A DNA stretch of 64,000 nucleotides from CAIWHR01 sp963741355 (GCA_963741355.1 CAVUIG010000017.1:124001-188000), one strand, 5' to 3'; positions 46,403-55,928 are shown, numbered from the stretch's first letter. The notes: generated by a model not told the origin, from the letters alone. A program made the numbers and translations.

Positions 46403-46570
46403 TCAAAGATTCCTGCTCACCAATCCCCACACAAGGCTGCAGGCGAAGAGCATCAGGAAGATGAAGAACAGGAATTTCGCAATGCCGGCGGCTCCGGCCA
46501 CCACGCCGCTGAACCCGAAGATCGCCGCGACAACGGCGATGACGAGGTACATCGCAGCGTAGTACAGCAT
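46403..46570 (-). CDS. DUF1328 small membrane protein
   Basis: A 55-residue protein with two helices: MLYYAAMYLVIAVVAAIFGF, then GVVAGAAGIAKFLFFIFLML and ACSLVWGLVSRNL. This is the DUF1328 (YtjA-like) family. It lies 10 bases upstream of the DUF883 gene on the same strand, so the two form an operon. Function unknown; often induced by osmotic or membrane stress. Confidence 0.92.
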   Translation of the reverse strand: MLYYAAMYLVIAVVAAIFGFSGVVAGAAGIAKFLFFIFLMLFACSLVWGLVSRNL

Positions 46571-46861
46571 GCTTGCCTGCCTCCGCACCGACGCGGCGGT
46601 CGCGCCGCGATAGGGATTCATTAGCAGCGCGCGTGCCAGCTGGCCGCCGCGCATAAGTCCCGGACACGCCTCGACAATTCGGCTCCCTGTCCAGGGAAGG
46701 GGCGCGCCCGGCCGCCCGCAAATTGCATCGGGATGGAAAATACTACACATGCGCACGACGAGGCCGCGAACCCGAGGGTGCGCGAGTGTCAGTGCAACGC
46801 GTGCGGCGGCGGGACAGCCACGTCCATGCCGGGCCGGCAGCCCGCGGGCTACATCGATACG

Positions 46862-47596
46862 CTAGACCTTGGCGAAGTTCTCCACCGCGAATTGCCAATC
46901 GATCAATTTGTCGATGACGGCGTTCACATGGTCGACGCGGCGGTTCTGGTAATCGAGGTAGTACGCGTGCTCCCAGACATCGATCGCGAGGAGCGGCGCC
47001 TGGCCGTCGAGAAAAGGCGCATCGGCGTTGCTCGTCTTGACCACCTTGAGCCGCCCGCCTTCGGCGACGAGCCACGCCCACCCGCTGCCGAATTGCGACA
47101 CCGCGGCTTCCGAGAATTCCTTCCTGAATTTGTCGAAGCCGCCGAAGGCGCTGGCGAGCTGCTCGCCCAGCATGCCGCCCGGTTCGCCGCCTCCCAGCGG
47201 CGTCAGGCAACGCCAGTAGAACGCATGGTTCCATGCCTGCGCCGCGTTGTCGAAGATCGCCACCTTGTCCGGCTTGCCGGCGGTCGCGGCGACGATCGCC
47301 TCGAGCGGCTTGCCGGCGAATTCGGTGCCTTCCACCAGCTTGTTCAGCGTGTCGACGTAGGTCTTGTGATGCTTGCCATAGTGAAAGCTGATCGTTCGCG
47401 CCGAGATGACCGGGGCGAGCGCATCCTCGCCGTAGGGCAGCGGCGGGAGCTTCGCCGTCGCGGAGGACGGCGCCGGTGCGGCGCGCCCCGTCTCCCGGGC
47501 GGACACATCGTCCCCCAGACCGCTCGTCCAGTCGGGTGGGAGATCCTGCGCGCCGCGCGGCGCGCGATTCGTCGGGGTTTGCTGCTGAGGCTTCAT
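46862..47596 (-). CDS. Fe/Mn superoxide dismutase with N-terminal extension
   Basis: A 244-residue enzyme that dismutates superoxide. Metal ligands lie in FHYGKHHKTYVDTLN (His), AAQAWNHAFYWRCL (His) and AIDVWEHAYYLDYQNRR (Asp and His). About 45 polar, Pro/Ser/Ala-rich residues precede the usual start at LPPLPYGEDALAP; they do not form a signal peptide. GAAGGAGATCG precedes the ATG at 47596, which supports this start. Whether Fe or Mn is used cannot be judged. Confidence 0.93.
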   Translation of the reverse strand: MKPQQQTPTNRAPRGAQDLPPDWTSGLGDDVSARETGRAAPAPSSATAKLPPLPYGEDALAPVISARTISFHYGKHHKTYVDTLNKLVEGTEFAGKPLEAIVAATAGKPDKVAIFDNAAQAWNHAFYWRCLTPLGGGEPGGMLGEQLASAFGGFDKFRKEFSEAAVSQFGSGWAWLVAEGGRLKVVKTSNADAPFLDGQAPLLAIDVWEHAYYLDYQNRRVDHVNAVIDKLIDWQFAVENFAKV

Positions 47597-47630
47597 TGAT
47601 CGATCTCCTTCATATTGCATTCAACGCCGG

Positions 47631-47780
47631 CTAATGATGCTTGAAATACTGGACTTCGCGCTCGTGCTGCTTGGCGGCCGCCAGCGTCTCGAACGTTCCC
47701 AGGTTGCGGCGCCGCCCGGTCTTCGCGTCGCGCTTCACCGAATAGAGGCGGTATTCGCCGGATTTGAGTTTTCGGATCAT
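47631..47780 (-). CDS. Conserved 49-residue basic protein
   Basis: Starts at the ATG at 47780 after GGAGGT. Sequence pattern: MIRKLKSGEYRLYSVKRDAK, TGRRRNLGTFETLAAAKQHE, REVQYFKHH. The GEYRLYS and GTFETLAAAKQHE pieces recall the arm-binding domain of integrases (AP2-like fold), but the protein is free-standing. I recall similar small proteins in betaproteobacteria. It lies 34 bases upstream of the SOD gene on the same strand. Confidence 0.75.
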   Translation of the reverse strand: MIRKLKSGEYRLYSVKRDAKTGRRRNLGTFETLAAAKQHEREVQYFKHH

Positions 47781-48155
47781 CGTTGACCTCCACGCCGGGC
47801 AAATTGGTGCGGCATGCCAAGCCGTGCCGCAAACCCGGCCGACGAGCGTATCACATGCAACACCCGTGCCGGTTGAATGCAGCCACGTGATCCCGCGAGG
47901 CGGGACGACCGCATGTCCGGCTCGACCGCGGCCAAGGACGGCCTCGCGCCGGTAATTGTTTCCGATCGCGTTGTAAAAGACGCCGGCGCGGTCGCGACGC
48001 ATGCGCATCCGGTGGCGCGCGAGCGTCTTGACTTGCGGTGCTCCGAGCCGCTCCGAGCTGCGCCGAGTGCACGCGCCCGCCATGCTCGATGCGCCGCACT
48101 GCGGCATGGAACATGCATACCGATCGAGTGGCATTCAACGAGGAGGAGACGAGCC
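47781..48155. other. 375-bp divergent intergenic region
   Basis: Upstream region for the leftward 49-residue protein/SOD pair and the rightward Cys-rich protein. A TTGACT hexamer at 48028-48033 could be a rightward -35 box, but no good -10 follows. No reading frame looks coding. Confidence 0.4.
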
Positions 48156-48395
48156 ATGCCCCGATGCGAAGTGTGTGGCAACGATTACGACAAGGCGTTC
48201 ACGATCACGGAAAGGAACGGCAAGCTCCACACGTTCGACAGCTTCGAATGCGCGATCCTGATCCTCGCCCCGACGTGCGCGCACTGCGGGTGCCGGATCA
48301 TCGGCCACGGGCTCGAGGACGACGGCGTGTTCTACTGCTGCGCCCATTGCGCGAAGACCGCGGGCATCGTCGAATTGCGCGATCGGGCGGCCTGA
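48156..48395 (+). CDS. Cys-rich zinc-ribbon-like protein (possible prokaryotic metallothionein)
   Basis: A 79-residue protein behind GAGGAGG. It has eight cysteines: CEVCGNDYDKAF, then FDSFECAILILAPTCAHCGC, then FYCCAHC. HTFDSFECAI and CAHCGCRIIGHGLE are conserved in a family sometimes annotated as bacterial metallothionein. It should bind Zn or another thiophilic metal. Intact. Confidence 0.8.
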   Translation: MPRCEVCGNDYDKAFTITERNGKLHTFDSFECAILILAPTCAHCGCRIIGHGLEDDGVFYCCAHCAKTAGIVELRDRAA

Positions 48396-48597
48396 TCGAC
48401 GCGACGCTCGCGCGGAACCGAGGCGTCGGCTCATCGACATCGTCGCGATGGCCGTCGGAAATGCATCGGAGCTTGCGGCAACGCTGAGGTCGCGCGCGGC
48501 CCGCCACGGAGTTCCTTCCTTCGATCGTGACTGAGCGCATGCGCGATCGCTCATCCGATACGCGCGCTAGTCCCATGCTCTGACGCGAGGCGCCGGA

Positions 48598-49987
48598 ATG
48601 AACATGGCAACCATGAGGGCCGATGCGCTGGTCCTGTTCGGCGCGACCGGCGACCTGATGCAGCGGAAGATCTATCCGGCGCTGCAGGCGCTCGCCCGGC
48701 GCGGCGAGCTGTCCGTGCCCGTCATCGGCGTTGCGCGCGGCGGATGGAGCCTCGAGCGGCTGCGCGCGCGGATTCGCGAGAGTCTCGCGCGCCACGGCGG
48801 CGTCGACCGGCGCGCCTTCGCGGCGCTCGCGCGTCAGCTGCGCTTCGTCGAGCGGCGACTACCGCGATCCGGCGACGTTCGATCGCCTGTGCGCGACGCT
48901 CGACGGCGCGCGCTGCCCGCTCTGCTATCTCGCGATTCCGCCCGGCATGTTCGCGACCGTCGTGCAGGGTCTCGGAACGACGCCGTGCGCCCGCGGCCGG
49001 CTGGTCGTCGAAAAGCCGTTCGGCCGCGATCTCGCGTCGGCGCAGGCGCTCTCGCGCATCATCCACGAGGTGTTCGACGAGGCCTCCGTATTCCGCATCG
49101 ACCATTTTCTCGGCAAGGAAGCGGTCCAGAACCTGATGTATTTCCGCTTCGCGAATGCGTTTCTCGAGCCGCTGTGGAATCGCGCGTTCGTTTCCGGCGT
49201 GCAGATCACGATGGCCGAGAAATTCGGCGTCGAGGGCCGCGGCGCGTTCTACGAGGAGGTGGGCGCGATCCGCGACGTCGTGCAGAACCACATGCTGCAG
49301 GTCGTCGCCAATCTCGCGATGGAGCCGCCGGTCGGCAACGGGCATCAGGCGCTGCGCGACGAACGGGTCAAGGTGCTGCGCGCGATTCGCCCGCTGACGC
49401 GGCGATCGCTGGTGCGCGGCCAATACGCCGGCTACCGGCGCGAGCCCGGCGTCGATCCGCGCTCGCGGGTCGAGACGTTCGCGGCGATGCGCCTCGCCAT
49501 CGACTCGTGGCGCTGGCAGGGCGTGCCGTTCCAGATCCGCGTCGGCAAGCGCCTTCCCTTGACCGCGACCGAAGTCCGCGTCGCGCTGCGCCGCCCGCCG
49601 CAGGCGGTGTTCGACCGCGCGCCCGTGCCGCCGGCGAACTATCTGCGCTTTCGCCTCGGCCCCGAACGCATGGCGATCGCGCTCGGCGCGCGCGTCAAGA
49701 AGCCCGGTCCGGCGATGGTCGGCTCCAGCGTCGAGCTCTTCGTCTGCGACACGCAAGGCGACGAGATGCAGGCCTACGAACGCCTGCTCGGCGACGCGCT
49801 GCGCGGCGACGCGACGCTCTTCACGCGCCAGGATGCGGTCGAGGCCGCATGGCGCATCGTCGATCCCGTCCTCGCCGACACGTCGCCCGTGCACGTCTAC
49901 CGCGGCGGGACCTGGGGACCGCCGGAAGCCGAGGCGATCGCCGCCGACAGCGACGGATGGCACAACCCTCGCCCGTCGCAGCAGTGA
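48598..49987 (+). CDS. zwf: Glucose-6-phosphate 1-dehydrogenase, one frameshift
   Basis: About 462 residues after correction. The NADP-binding start is VLFGATGDLMQRKIYPAL and the substrate-binding motif FRIDHFLGKEAVQNL, with PFGRDLASAQ and VEKP preceding it. One extra base near 48853 separates RQLRFV from SGDYRDPATF; removing it restores the family sequence. It feeds glucose-6-phosphate into NADPH production. The phosphoketolase gene follows within 60 bases on the same strand, pointing to a shared pentose-phosphate or phosphoketolase role. Confidence 0.9.
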
Positions 49988-50039
49988 AGGCGGCATGATG
50001 GCGACCGTTGCCTTCCGGCTCCGCACGACGAGGACTCCG

Positions 50040-52506
50040 ATGACACCGCAGCGTCCTCTCGCACCGCGCTCCGCGTCCCGTTCCGCATCGCCGCGCCGGC
50101 CGCGCGCAGCACCGCTCACCGCCGATGCGCTCGCGAAGATCGACGCCTACTGGCGCGCGGCCAACTACCTGTCGGTCGGCCAGATCTACCTCTACGACAA
50201 TCCGCTGCTCAAGGTGCCGCTCACGCTCGAGCACATCAAGCCGCGCCTGCTCGGCCACTGGGGGACGACGCCGGGGCTCAATTTCATCTACGCGCACCTG
50301 AACCGCGCGATCGTCGCGCACGATCTCTCGGTGCTCTTCGTGACCGGTCCCGGTCACGGCGGTCCGGCGCTGGTCGCCAACACGTAGCTCGAAGGCACGT
50401 ACAGCGAGCTCTATCCCGACGTGACGCAGCGACGAGGCCGGCATGCGCCGGCTGTTCCGGCAGTTCTCGTTTCCCGGCGGCGTGCCGAGCCACGTCGCGG
50501 CGGAAACGCCCGGGTCGATCCACGAAGGCGGCGAGCTCGGCTACTCGCTCGCGCATGCGTACGGCGCGGCCTTCGACAATCCCGGCCTGCTCGTCGCCTG
50601 CGTGATCGGCGACGGCGAAGCCGAGACCGGGCCGCTCGCCGCGAGCTGGCAGTCGAACAAGTTCCTGAATCCGGAGCGCGACGGCGCGGTGCTGCCGATC
50701 CTGCACCTGAACGGCTACAAGATCGCGGGCCCGACGGTGCTGGCGCGCATCCCGCGCGCGCGAGCTCGAGGCGTACCTCGACGGCGTCGGGCACGCGCCC
50801 TATTTCGTCGAAGGCGACGATCCGATGACGATGCACCGGACGATGGCGGCGACGCTCGATCGCGTGCTGGCGGACATCCGCGCGATCCAGCACGAGCGCG
50901 CGTGCCCGCGGATTTCGCGCGCGTCCGCGCTGGCCGATGATCGTGCTCGTCACGCCGAAAGGCTGGACCGGGCCGAAGCGCGTCGACGGCAAGAAGGTGG
51001 AAGGCACGTTTCGCGCGCACCAGGTGCCGCTCGGCGAGATGCACGAGCATCCCGAGCACGTCGCGCTGCTCGAGCGCTGGATGAAGAGCTACCGGCCGCG
51101 CGAGCTCTTCGACGACGAAGGGCGGCTGCGGCCCGAGCTCGCCGCGCTCGCGCCGACGGGCGATCGGCGCATGGGCGCCAACCCGCAGGCGAACGGCGGG
51201 CAACTGCTCGTCGACCTGCGGCTGCCCGACTACCGCGACTATGCGGTCGCCGTTCCCCGCCCCGGGGCGGTCGACGCCGAGGCGACGCGCGTGCAGGGCG
51301 CCTTCATCCGCGACGTGCTGAAGAGCAACGCGCGGGCCCGCAATTTCCGCGTCTTCAGCCCGGACGAGATGACGTCGAACCGCTGGAACGCGCGTGTTCG
51401 ACGTCACCGACCGCTGCTCGGTCGCCGAGATCCTGCGTGACGACGACCACGTCGTCGCCCGACGGGCGCGCGATGGAGGTGCTGTCGGAGCACATGTGCG
51501 AGGGCTGGCTCGAAGGCTATCTGCTCACCGGCCGCCACGGGTTCTTCTCGTGCTACGAGGCGTTCATCCACATCATCGACTCGATGTTCAACCAGCACGC
51601 GAAGTGGCTCAAGGTGTCGCGCGAGATCCCGTGGCGGCGGCCGATCGCCTCGCTCAACATCCTGCTGTCCTCGCACGTATGGCGCCAGGACCACAACGGC
51701 TTCTCGCACCAGGACCCGGGCTTCATCGACCACGTCGTCAACAAGAAGGCCGAGATCGATCCGCGTGTACCTGCCGCCGGACGCGAACACGCTGCTGCAC
51801 GTGACCGATACCTGCCTGCGCAGCCGTCATCTCGTCAACGTGATCGTCGCGGGCAAGCAGCCGGCGCCGCAATGGCTTTCGGTCGACGCCGCGGTCCGCC
51901 ATTGCGACGGCGGGCATCGGCGTCTGGGACTGGGCGTCGTCCGGCGCGCCCGCGGACCCCGACGTCGTGATGGCCTGCTGCGGCGACGTGCCGACGCTGG
52001 AGACGCTGGCGGCGGTGTCGCTGCTGCGCGAGCACCTGCCCGAGCTCCGGGTTCGCGTCGTGAACGTCGTCGACCTGATGAAGCTGCAGCCTGCCACCGA
52101 GCATCCGAACGGGCTCTCCGACGCGGCGTTCGACGCGCTGTTCACGCGCGACCGGCCGGTCATCTTCGCGTTCCACGGCTATCCGTGGCTCATCCACCGC
52201 CTCACCTACCGGCGCACGAACCACGACAACCTGCACGTCCGCGGCTACAAGGAGGAAGGCACGACGACCACGCCCTTCGACATGACGGTGCTGAACGACC
52301 TCGACCGCTTCGACCTCGTCATCGACGTGATCGACCGGCGCAAGGCCGGACGACCCGCGAGGCAGCGGCGGTGAAGGTGGCGATGCAGGACGCGCTGCGG
52401 CGGCACACGCGCTACATCGAGGAGCACGGCGAGGACATGCCCGAGATCCGCGATTGGCGATGGCCGGGGCCCTCCGCGGCCCGGCCGCGAACTTCGCGTG
52501 CGCTAG
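50040..52506 (+). pseudogene. Phosphoketolase (XFP), nonsense codon and at least eight frameshifts
   Basis: The full ~800-residue family order is present: ANYLSVGQIYLYDNPLLK, TPGLNFIYAHLNR, VTGPGHGGPALVANT, PGSIHEGGELGYSLAHAYGA, VIGDGEAETGPLA, ILHLNGYKIAGPT, QDHNGFSHQDPG, VYLPPDANTLL, AFHGYPWLIHRLTYRR, DMPEIRDWRW. An in-frame TAG at 50385-50387 replaces the Tyr of NTYLEGTYSE. Shifts near 50432, 50762, 50920, 51392, 51455, 51765 and 51910 are all +1; one near 52350 is not. It cleaves xylulose-5-P or fructose-6-P to acetyl-phosphate. Start taken at 50040; an upstream ATG at 49995 is possible. Probably intact in vivo except perhaps for the TAG. Confidence 0.85.
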
Positions 52507-52982
52507 CCGCGGGCCCGCCACAGCGAGCGCAGCAGCGCCTTCACGTCGCCGAACTCGCTCGACTTGTCGAAGAAATGATCCGCACCCCGGTCGCGGCACG
52601 CCGCCTCGAACTCGGGGAAGGCGTAGTTGGTCAGCACGATGATCGTCGGCGGAGGCTCTGGCCAGCGCTTGCGCAGCGACTCGATGACGCCGATGCCGCT
52701 CCCTTCCTTGAGGTGGAGGTCGACGATGACGGCGTCCGGCGGATCGTCGTGAAGATCACGCATCGCGCCGGATTCGGTGTCGGCGAACCCGGACATCTCG
52801 ATTTCGCCCGGCTCGGCCAGGAAGTCGGAGAGGCGATCGCGGAAGGTCGGCGCGTCCTCCACCAGGTACACGCGGACCGGTCGCGCCTGCGAACCGTCGC
52901 TGCCGTCTCCGGAATGCGGCACGGCGCCACGGGGCTCGCGCGGCGGACCGGAGTCGCTCGTCGACGCAATTCTCGATCGCAT
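52503..52982 (-). CDS. Single-domain response regulator (receiver only)
   Basis: About 159 residues. After a 35-residue polar start the receiver reads VRVYLVEDAPTFRDRLSDFL, the phospho-acceptor Asp is in AVIVDLHLKEGSG, Thr/Ser in IIVLTNYAFPE and Lys in HFFDKSSEF. There is no output domain; the protein ends LLRSLWRARG. The start is uncertain: Met codons at 53000 and 52982 are both possible. It is divergent from the CHASE3 kinase and overlaps the 3' end of the phosphoketolase gene by a few bases. Probably the kinase's partner. Confidence 0.8.
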   Translation of the reverse strand: MRSRIASTSDSGPPREPRGAVPHSGDGSDGSQARPVRVYLVEDAPTFRDRLSDFLAEPGEIEMSGFADTESGAMRDLHDDPPDAVIVDLHLKEGSGIGVIESLRKRWPEPPPTIIVLTNYAFPEFEAACRDRGADHFFDKSSEFGDVKALLRSLWRARG

Positions 52983-53215
52983 GAAGCACACGCTCCGCAT
53001 CCGCGCTCTGCGTTGGGTCTCGCTCGAACGCGCACCGGCGGACCATGACGGGAGAGGTTTTCGAATGATGATCCAGGACTGCGGCGGAACGCAATGCAGA
53101 AGAAGCCATTCGCGGTGGATGGAGTCCGCATTGTTGTTTCGGCACGCGGCGATTGCCTATACTGAGACCGATCGGCAGCGATTCGATAGCGTGTAGGGGA
53201 AACCGCCATCGCGTC

Positions 53216-53231
53216 GTAGGATCCGTCCTAC
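53216..53231. promoter_or_regulatory. Inverted repeat GTAGG-N6-CCTAC, site 3
   Basis: GTAGGA at 53216-53221 and TCCTAC at 53226-53231 around TCCG, preceded by C. It lies 46 bases before the kinase start, in the region shared with the divergent receiver gene. This is the most symmetrical of the three copies. The rest of 52983-53277 shows no gene. Confidence 0.6.
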
Positions 53232-53277
53232 AGAGGAAGGCCGGCCAGTCACGTAGGCTCTCGACAAGAAGATCGCC

Positions 53278-54655
53278 ATGAAAAGCCAGCGTCTCTGGGT
53301 GCTCGGCATCGTCGTGCTCGTGCTGGCGGCGATCATCAACGTCGCCGCCCTCAACATCGCCGAGCAGGGCTTCATCGACCTCCGCGAGACGGCCGGGTGG
53401 GTTTCGCACACTCAGCGCGCGCAGAACCTCATCGAGCACATCCTTCGCCTGGCCGTCGACGCCGAGACGGCGCAACGCGGCTATCTGATGACGGGCCGCG
53501 ATACGCAGCTCGAGCGCTACAGCAAGTCGCGCAGCGAGATTCCCGTCGTGCTGAAGGAGCTGCGCGAGCTCACGCAGGACAACCCGGTGCAGGCCGCCCA
53601 GCTCGTCACGGTCGGCACCGAGCTCGGCGCCCGCATGGACATCCTGCAGGCGGGCATCGACATCAAGCGCAGCGGCGACGCAGCGGCGTTCGACGATTAC
53701 ATGCAGCAGCGCGGCGGCAAGATCGCGATGGACGCGCTGCGGCTTGCGCTCGACGGCATGGCGACCGAGGAGCGCGGCCTGTACGAGCGCCGGTTCCGGG
53801 TGTTCGAGCGCGAGTTGCGGCTCTCCCGCTGGGGGTTCTACCTGGTCGTGGGGCTCAATCTGCTGCTGCTGGTGCTGGGCGCCATCGCGCTGGGCCAGGA
53901 CGCGCGGCGGCGGCGGCAGGAAGCCGTGGAAGCAAAGGGGCGCAACGCGGAGCTGGAGCGGGCCGTGCTGGAGCGCACCACCGAGCTGACCGAGCTGTCG
54001 CATTTTCTGCAGCGCGTGCAGGAGGACGAGCGGGCCCGTCTCGCGCGCGAGATCCACGACGAGCTGGGCGGAACGCTCGCGGCCGCCAAGATCGACCTGC
54101 AGATGCTGTCGAACAAGCTCGAGCCCGACCATCCGCAGCAGGTCCGCCTCGCGCGCGCGATGACGGCGATCGACGACTCGATCCAGGTCAAGCGGCGGAT
54201 CATCGAGGACCTGCGTCCGTCGATCCTCGACAACCTGGGACTCGCCGCCGCGGTGAGGTGGCAGTGCGCCGAATTCGCCAAGCGAACCGGCGTGCCATGC
54301 CGGGTCGAGCTCCTCGACGACGGAGCTCGACATGTCGCCGGCGTATCGCATTGCGTTCTACCGCATCGTCCAGGAATCATTGACCAACATCGGCAAGCAC
54401 GCCAACGCGAAGAACGTCGCCGTCTCCGTCCTGCGCGACGGCGGCCGCTGGATCCTGCGCGTCGCCGACGACGGCATCGGCATCGACCCGGACAAGCCTC
54501 AGGATCCGACGGCGCACGGCCTGCTCGCGATGCGCGAACGCGCGCGCGCCCTCGGCGGCGAATTGTCGATCCGGCGGGATCCCGGCAGCGGGACGGTCGT
54601 CGAAATGCGCGTTGCGGTCGACCAGGCGCCGCCCGTCCCGCGCGCCGGCGCGTAG
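53278..54655 (+). CDS. CHASE3 sensor histidine kinase (HisKA_3 type), one frameshift
   Basis: About 458 residues after correction. Helix 1 (LWVLGIVVLVLAAIINVAAL) and helix 2 (WGFYLVVGLNLLLLVLGAIAL) bracket a CHASE3 domain with LAVDAETAQRGYLMTGRD. A coiled coil (QEAVEAKGRNAELERAVLE) leads to the HisKA_3 box ARLAREIHDELGGTLAAAKI, DLRPSILDNLGLAAAV, the N box YRIVQESLTNIGKHANA and G1 VADDGIGID. One extra G near 54322 breaks it before ELDMSPAYRIA. It likely signals through the divergent receiver protein or a LuxR-type regulator outside this window. Confidence 0.88.
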
Positions 54656-54802
54656 CAATTCCTAGATGATCCGGCGCCGGCTGCGGTGCCGCTGCGCGCC
54701 TCGGATTTGCCCTACGCCAGCACAAGCGATGCGCCTACGGTGGAAGCGCCTGCCGGTTGCGAGACTTTGCATTCAGGCAATCGGGAAATCGAAGGACCAC
54801 GG

Positions 54803-54991
54803 GTGAAATATCAGATGCTGATTTGCCCTTCGGACATGCGGTGGTGCGATCGGGGGCGCTGCAGCGGCACGTGCGAGCTGTCGGGCGAACGCCCTCTCGC
54901 CGCGTGTGCCGAGATGCGGCGCCCTCGAAACGCATCGCGCCGCCCACGGCCTGTGCGCGGCGTGCATGGACGAAGTCCGGTCGCCGCCTAG
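54803..54991 (+). CDS. Possible small Cys-rich protein, frameshifted
   Basis: From a GTG at 54803 (GAAGGACC upstream) the frame reads MKYQMLICPSDMRWCDRGRC, SGTCELSGERPLAACAE. Removing one base near 54914 would continue with CGALETHRAAHGLCAACMDE, giving a convincing pair of zinc-knuckle-like CxxC motifs. The uncorrected frame stops at 54991, and the corrected frame runs into the Ku frame without a stop, so the end is unresolved. It may be a small zinc protein of the Ku operon. The rest of 54656-55007 shows no gene. Confidence 0.4.
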   Translation: MKYQMLICPSDMRWCDRGRCSGTCELSGERPLAACAEMRRPRNASRRPRPVRGVHGRSPVAA

Positions 54992-55007
54992 AAAAGGAAG
55001 CCTGAAC

Positions 55008-55928
55008 ATGCCCCGATCGCTCTGGAAAGGCGCCATCGCATTCGGTCTCGTCAACGTGCCGGTCGAGCTCTTCCCGGCGGAAGAGCGCAAGGGATTCGAG
55101 TTCGCGATGCTGGACAAGCGCGACTTCTCGCCGGTCGGCTACAAGCGCTACAACAAGAAGAGCGGCAAGGAAGTGGATTGGGCCGACGTCGTCAAGGGCT
55201 ACGAATACGAAAAGGACCAGTACGTCGTGCTCTCCGACGAGGATTTCCGGCGCGCCAACGTGAAGGCGTCGCGGACCATCGACATCAAGGCGTTCGTGCC
55301 CGCGGGCGAGATCCCGCCGCAGTTCTACGAGACGCCCTACTACCTCGCCCCGGATGCTCGCGGCGAGAAGGTCTACGCGCTGCTGCGCGAGACACTGCGC
55401 GCGACCGGCCGCGTCGCGGTCGGCGAGCTCGTGATCCGAACGGCGCAGCACCTCGCCGCGGTGGTCCCGGTGGAGCGTGCGCTGATGCTGATCACGCTGC
55501 GCTACGCCGACGAGCTCCGCGCCGCGCGCGGCTTCGAGCTCCCGGCGGAAAGCCTGAAGAGCGCGGGCGTCTCCGGCAAGGAGCTCGATCTCGCCAAGCG
55601 CCTGGTCGACGACATGGGCGAGCACTGGAATCCCGACGAATTCAAGGACACGTATCACCTGGACCTGATGCGCCGGGTCCGCGAGAAGATCAAGCGGGGT
55701 CAGGTCAGGGAGATCACGCGCCCCGAACCCGGCGAGGCCGAGTCGCCGCGCTCCGCGAAGGTGATCGACCTTGCCGCGCTCCTGAAGCAGAGCCTCGAGG
55801 CGGGCGCGCCGCGCCGCAGGACTCCCGCCGAGGCCCGCACGAAGTCCGGCGCCGCGAAACCCAGGCTGCGCTTCGTCGCCTCGTCGCGCGGCACGGCGCG
55901 CGGGGCCGCCAAGCGCAAGCGGGCGTGA
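55008..55928 (+). CDS. ku: Ku protein (non-homologous end joining)
   Basis: A 306-residue homodimeric end-binding protein. It opens with LWKGAIAFGLVNVPVELFPA, then DKRDFSPVGYKRYNKKSGKE and VVKGYEYEKDQYVVLSDEDF, all Ku-core signatures. QHLAAVVPVERALMLITLRY marks the dimer bridge. The C-terminal ~60 residues are basic and probably bind DNA. Intact. The LigD-type polymerase gene follows after 15 bases, so the two form an operon. Confidence 0.95.
   Translation: MPRSLWKGAIAFGLVNVPVELFPAEERKGFEFAMLDKRDFSPVGYKRYNKKSGKEVDWADVVKGYEYEKDQYVVLSDEDFRRANVKASRTIDIKAFVPAGEIPPQFYETPYYLAPDARGEKVYALLRETLRATGRVAVGELVIRTAQHLAAVVPVERALMLITLRYADELRAARGFELPAESLKSAGVSGKELDLAKRLVDDMGEHWNPDEFKDTYHLDLMRRVREKIKRGQVREITRPEPGEAESPRSAKVIDLAALLKQSLEAGAPRRRTPAEARTKSGAAKPRLRFVASSRGTARGAAKRKRA

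Noticed and set aside
47631..47780. Integrase fragment
   Set aside because: The AP2-like pattern resembles an integrase arm domain, but the gene is complete, has its own ribosome binding site and no catalytic integrase domain is nearby.
50385..50387. TAG recoding (stop codon read as an amino acid)
   Set aside because: Other genes in the window end at TAG and read normally (for example 11969, 14015, 19772-type ends vary), and no tRNA or recoding signal is visible. A substitution or error is simpler.
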